From: Candidatus Methanophagales archaeon
GTDB taxonomy: Archaea; Halobacteriota; Syntropharchaeia; Alkanophagales; Methanospirareceae
Length of the DNA: 7,432 nucleotides
Direction: 5' to 3'
NCBI GenBank assembly: GCA_021159475.1
Contig: JAGGRS010000153.1
Location: 1-7,432 of the forward strand
Numbering within the stretch: the stretch's first letter is position 1; every line of letters starts with the position of its first letter. This document shows, piece by piece, positions 6,021-7,432 of the stretch. The notes beneath the pieces were generated by a model, which saw only the letters and a list, made by a program, of their open reading frames with translations, had not been told where the DNA came from and did no database searches. The position numbers and the translations under genes are program-made.

Positions 6021-7040
6021 CTACGATGTGCGCAATTTATATCCTCCCGCTACCCTGACCACGATGCCTGAATACCTGAGCCAGTTTAAGAACTTCTTCG
6101 CATACGTCCGTTTCGTTGTCGCTGACCATCGCCTCTTATACTGCTCCTCTAAGAGGTCACCAAGCGTTACAATCGTTATTTTAGCGCCAGCATGTAGCCG
6201 GTCTATAAGCTTTTTATAACCAGAACCAAGCAGATGCTCGGTGAACTTCTCCTTCCTTAGCCCTTCATTGCCTCGTGCTATCGCACGACCATCCTCTGTC
6301 AATTCGTAAAAACCCCTCCGCGACTGCCTTATGAACCCCATTGCACGACAGCATGCGAGTTCTTGACTCAGCCGTCTCTCATTTGTGCCCAGTTGAGCTG
6401 CGAGCTCGTGTATTTCACAGCCTTCGGGGAATAGAGCTAAAGCATCCATTATCTTCAGCATCTTCTCCACACTGAGATAAGGAACGGGCACTATCTCCTG
6501 CCCCTCGTTATAGCCCTCTCCTTCCTCTCCCTTCAGTCTTAAAATCCCTCTTCTGTAATGCCCAAAGCCTGTGTAATCAATTATGCTCGCAATCGCGGCG
6601 CCATAGGTCTTTAAGGTCAGCGGGTTCGTCCAGTTCTTACCATAACGCTTTACTATCTCATCGCCAATCTCAAAAATCGTCAGTTTCTTCCTCCGAATCA
6701 GTTCCTGCCTCAACACCTCAAAATACCCGATATTTTTCGTCTGCTCTTCCAGTATCTCCCTCGCACGCTCTTCTTCCGTCCTTATCAGAACTGAATAGTC
6801 CGCACCCGTGCGAGTGAACCTGAATCTCCTCTGTCCGACGACGAAATCGAGCGATTTCAGTGTTGCTATAAGGTTATTAACCACGGACATACTCGCTCCA
6901 GCTCCGATAGCACTCACCATATCCTTGGCTGAGAACTCATTCACCACCGATATGTATTGCAGGGGTATCTGCTTCAATATCTCGTTCATCTTACCGATGC
7001 GCAGATAGGGAAAATATCCCTTATTCGTATTAGCTCCCAT
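6021..7040 (-). CDS. Duplicated winged-helix protein, AAA-associated C-terminal-like (function unknown)
   Basis: The 339-residue protein has no signal peptide or membrane segment and appears to be two tandem copies of one module. Copy 1 (about 18-170) has a winged helix (20-80, ending RFRFTRTGAD), then helices with EILEEQTKNIGYFEVL, KLTIFEIGDEIVKRY, and LTLKTYGAAIASIIDYTGFG. Copy 2 (about 190-337) repeats the order: winged helix (192-252, ending GFYELTEDGRAIA), then EHLLGSGYKKLIDRL, KITIVTLGDLLEEQY, and TTKRTYAKKFLNWLRYSG. A polar linker rich in Glu and Gly (171-182) joins them. The module resembles the winged-helix domain called AAA-associated C-terminal, found beside archaeal ATPases and in some ABC proteins; this is a pattern-level match only. 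No catalytic motif is visible. A DNA-binding or protein-scaffolding role is inferred. GGAGTGG lies 6 nt before ATG 7040. Confidence 0.75.
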   Translation of the reverse strand: MGANTNKGYFPYLRIGKMNEILKQIPLQYISVVNEFSAKDMVSAIGAGASMSVVNNLIATLKSLDFVVGQRRFRFTRTGADYSVLIRTEEERAREILEEQTKNIGYFEVLRQELIRRKKLTIFEIGDEIVKRYGKNWTNPLTLKTYGAAIASIIDYTGFGHYRRGILRLKGEEGEGYNEGQEIVPVPYLSVEKMLKIMDALALFPEGCEIHELAAQLGTNERRLSQELACCRAMGFIRQSRRGFYELTEDGRAIARGNEGLRKEKFTEHLLGSGYKKLIDRLHAGAKITIVTLGDLLEEQYKRRWSATTKRTYAKKFLNWLRYSGIVVRVAGGYKLRTS

Positions 7041-7069
7041 TCTGAACCACTCCTATATCATCTTCTTTT

Positions 7070-7090
7070 CAATCGTAAATATAGAATCAA
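7070..7090 (-). promoter_or_regulatory. TATA-type promoter of the duplicated winged-helix gene
   Basis: On the minus strand ATTCTATATTTACG (7087-7074) is a good archaeal TATA candidate, preceded by a purine-containing GGTTG that could serve as BRE. It predicts a start near 7053-7056, about 15 nt before ATG 7040, leaving room for the GGAGTGG ribosome-binding site. The gene can therefore be transcribed separately from the AbrB gene upstream. Confidence 0.45.
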
Positions 7091-7145
7091 CCTTCGCATA
7101 ACTTTCAACCTCTAAAACCCACTCTCTACATCTTTATTCGTTATT

Positions 7146-7346
7146 TTAATCTGCAAGCTTTTTCGCGGCGTATTCTTTCCAGACATCGTCCGAGTTCTCC
7201 CAATCTATTTCCATTTTCACCTTTTGGAAAACAATTTTGCCACCCTCTGCCGATACTGCCAGATAATCGCCTTTATCTATCCCAAACTCTTCTCTTATTT
7301 GTTTCGGAAGCGTTATCAAACCTTTTGAAGATACTTTTACTAGCAT
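7146..7346 (-). CDS. AbrB/MazE/SpoVT-type DNA-binding protein (possible antitoxin)
   Basis: The 66-residue product opens with the swapped-hairpin signature of the family: VKVSSKGLITLPKQIREEF (3-21), GIDKGDYLAV (22-31), and GGKIVFQKV (35-43). A short C-terminal tail (44-66, WENSDDVWKEYAAKKLAD) is acidic and then helical, as in antitoxins whose tail wraps a toxin. Such proteins form dimers that bind their own promoter, and in archaea they often precede a VapC-type toxin gene. Here the next gene on the strand starts 105 nt later and encodes a winged-helix protein, not a recognisable toxin. It could be a solitary regulator, or its partner may lie upstream outside the window. ATG 7346 is supported by GGTGATG a few bases before it and by the family N-terminus. 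Confidence 0.85.
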   Translation of the reverse strand: MLVKVSSKGLITLPKQIREEFGIDKGDYLAVSAEGGKIVFQKVKMEIDWENSDDVWKEYAAKKLAD

Positions 7347-7369
7347 CTTTGCATCACCAATTATAACTT

Positions 7370-7432
7370 CTAAGAATATAAAGTTAATCCAAAATCCCCC
7401 TCCTTCAATTCCCGTTCCGCAAGCTTCCCCAA
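7370..7432 (-). CDS. Possible C-terminal tail of an unidentified upstream gene (partial)
   Basis: Reading the minus strand from the window edge gives 20 codons (LGKLAERELKEGDFGLTLYS) and then a TAG at 7372-7370. The composition (KLAERELKEG) looks like a real protein end rather than noise, and a stop 23 bp before the AbrB start would fit a tightly packed minus-strand gene row. The AbrB TATA box would then lie inside this tail. Twenty codons are too few to identify a family or to exclude chance. Confidence 0.25.
   Translation of the reverse strand: MGKLAERELKEGDFGLTLYS
7373..7386 (-). promoter_or_regulatory. TATA box of the AbrB-type gene
   Basis: On the minus strand ACTTTATATT (7384-7375) is close to the archaeal TATA consensus, with purine-rich bases just upstream as a possible BRE. 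A start about 25 bases downstream falls near 7350-7355, giving a very short leader before ATG 7346. AbrB-type proteins commonly repress their own promoter, so an operator may overlap this site; no clear inverted repeat was found. Confidence 0.5.

Noticed and set aside
6010..6036. Possible terminator hairpin between the helicase and the winged-helix gene
   Set aside because: Only a 5-bp TGCGC/GCGCA match with a long loop and no poly-T tract; not convincing as a terminator.
7153..7426. Repeated octamer GCAAGCTT at 7153-7160 and 7419-7426
   Set aside because: Only 8 bases, palindromic in its core and without extended similarity; compatible with chance, not a credible attachment site or insertion-sequence end.
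1..7432. CRISPR array, insertion sequence or integrase
   Set aside because: No regularly spaced repeats, no transposase or recombinase motifs, and no terminal inverted repeats were seen on either strand.

Overview
The window is archaeal, from a lineage that carries methyl-coenzyme M reductase (MCR) marker genes: a methanogen or an anaerobic methane or alkane oxidiser. Three things support this. A 23S rRNA tail is followed by tRNA-Cys, the usual euryarchaeal rRNA operon ending. There is an adjacent pair of genes recognised as methanogenesis marker proteins 5 and 15. Promoters are TATA-type, and one helicase is of the XPD/Rad3 class. Placement near ANME-1/Syntrophoarchaeia is only a guess from protein style; the sequence alone does not prove it.

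Layout. Positions 1 to about 172 are the 3' end of 23S rRNA, and 210-282 is tRNA-Cys(GCA). No 5S rRNA lies between or after them, although the canonical euryarchaeal order is 23S-5S-tRNA-Cys. On the plus strand follow an Lrp/AsnC-type regulator (361-834) and, 2 nt later, a bifunctional NAD(P)H-hydrate repair enzyme (837-2369). That gene converges on, and overlaps by 23 bp, a minus-strand operon of marker 5 (4017-3571) and marker 15 (3567-2347). The operon shares a compact AT-rich divergent promoter region with an Fe-S-type XPD/DinG-like helicase (4096-6000, plus). The helicase converges, with 20 bp between stops, on a minus-strand gene (7040-6021) for a protein made of two tandem copies of a winged-helix plus helical module. 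Upstream of that, on the same strand, is a small AbrB/MazE-type protein (7346-7146) with its own TATA box. The last 63 bases may hold the tail of one more minus-strand gene.

How it fits together. The left part is housekeeping (ribosome, tRNA, nicotinamide cofactor repair). The middle is C1/alkane-metabolism associated: marker 15 is an ATP-dependent Fe-S activase homologue, and such proteins drive low-potential electron transfer into a partner enzyme. The right part is DNA-related or regulatory (helicase, duplicated winged-helix protein, AbrB protein without a recognisable toxin). The least described item is the internally duplicated winged-helix protein; the most clear-cut structural oddity is the missing 5S gene.
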